Positions 63,821 to 64,000 of a stretch of 64,000 nt of DNA are shown here, in pieces; positions within the stretch are counted from its first letter, which is position 1, and each line of letters begins with the position of its first letter. The position numbers and the translations under genes were made by a program. The DNA comes from Lentilactobacillus sp. Marseille-Q4993. Lineage in GTDB: Bacteria; Bacillota; Bacilli; Lactobacillales; Lactobacillaceae. The notes under the pieces are model-generated. The model saw only the letters and a program-made list of their open reading frames with translations, made no database searches and was not told the DNA's origin. Where the stretch lies: positions 102,085 to 166,084 of the forward strand of contig NZ_CATNVB010000001.1 in the NCBI RefSeq assembly GCF_951230165.1, read 5' to 3'.

Positions 63821-64000
63821 TTTTATATTGACTAAATATCGCTACACCATAGACGAAAAATTATTCTTTCTTGATTTGCTTGCTCAGGGTTGGACGGCTA
63901 CCGCCATCCAAGAGGAATATGGGGTTAAACGCGACACTGTTAAATACTGGAATCAAACATATCAAAAGACTGGTATCGAAGGATTGAAAAGAAGACAGTT
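63774..64000 (+). mobile_element. Left part of an IS3/IS150-type insertion sequence
   Basis: The segment starting TGTTGGACACGG (63774) looks like an IS3-family end, followed within 55 bases by an orfA-type reading frame. The element continues past the window, so its right end, family and target duplication cannot be checked. The exact left boundary is tentative. Confidence 0.55.
63828..64000 (+). CDS. Transposase OrfA-type helix-turn-helix protein, 5' part
   Basis: TTG 63828 with CTAGGAG eight bases upstream. The visible 57 residues (MTKYRYTIDEKLFFLDLLAQ then GWTATAIQEEYGVKRDTVKY) form a helix-turn-helix typical of IS3/IS150 OrfA or IS630-like leading domains, ending in GIEGLKRRQ. The frame is still open at the window edge. 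It encodes the DNA-binding half of the transposase; the catalytic part would follow. Confidence 0.8.
   Translation, partial: MTKYRYTIDEKLFFLDLLAQGWTATAIQEEYGVKRDTVKYWNQTYQKTGIEGLKRRQ

Overview
The window is a core-genome stretch from a low-GC Gram-positive bacterium, almost certainly a member of the Lactobacillaceae. Supporting signs are the rapZ-yvcK-whiA cluster, a CtsR-type box before clpP, a glycolytic gap-pgk-tpi-eno block, an SMK (SAM-III) riboswitch before metK, T-box leaders, the dipeptidase PepV, frequent TTG/GTG starts with strong ribosome binding sites, and secreted wall hydrolases with SH3-like repeats. The genus cannot be fixed from the sequence alone.

Layout. 1-2.5 kb: 3' part of rapZ, then yvcK and whiA. 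2.6-8.2 kb: sugar-porter MFS protein, clpP, a two-domain VOC dioxygenase-like protein, an orphan Phd/YefM-like antitoxin, a small membrane protein, an MFS exporter and a hot-dog thioesterase. 8.2-12.4 kb: an AT-rich accessory segment with a 19-codon small ORF, two half-size ABC exporters (the second frameshifted in an A9 tract) and tRNA-Arg(CCG). 12.5-17.4 kb: gap, pgk, tpiA and eno, with terminators between gap/pgk and pgk/tpiA and a separate eno promoter. 17.4-21.7 kb: a surface protein with an acidic repeat and basic tail, a CLC transporter, secG and a carboxylesterase; 21.7-24.6 kb: rnr and smpB. 24.6-32.6 kb: a tubby-like protein, ung, pta, tsaE, a GNAT acetyltransferase, an exonuclease, murB, a Na+/H+ antiporter and a DUF1361 membrane protein. 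32.8-38.0 kb: cdaA-cdaR-glmM and glmS, linking c-di-AMP synthesis to amino-sugar supply. 38.2-43.8 kb: two glucosaminidases, a TagH-like ATPase, a small hypothetical protein, tRNA-Asn and a secreted amidase. 43.8-50 kb: a DUF960 protein, LicD, MarR, a T-box-controlled amino-acid permease, CorA and small unknowns. 50-63.7 kb: metK, a drug exporter, mnmM, a PAP2 phosphatase, leuS with its T-box, an acyltransferase/DUF915 hydrolase pair, a MurJ/SpoVB-type flippase, nnrD, pepV and usp. The last 230 bases are the start of an insertion sequence.

Two themes recur. Cell-envelope genes dominate (glmM, glmS, murB, tagH-like, LicD, hydrolases, flippase, acyltransferase, PAP2). RNA- and operator-level control is also dense: two T-boxes, an SMK box, a CtsR box, paired NagR-type sites at glmS, a palindrome in the licD promoter, and terminator hairpins that include ribosome binding sites. 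The best candidate for something undescribed is a short transcription unit at 41694-41805. It has a consensus promoter overlapped by a perfect cre match, a C/U-rich single-stranded stretch and a strong terminator, which is the architecture of a CcpA-controlled small RNA.
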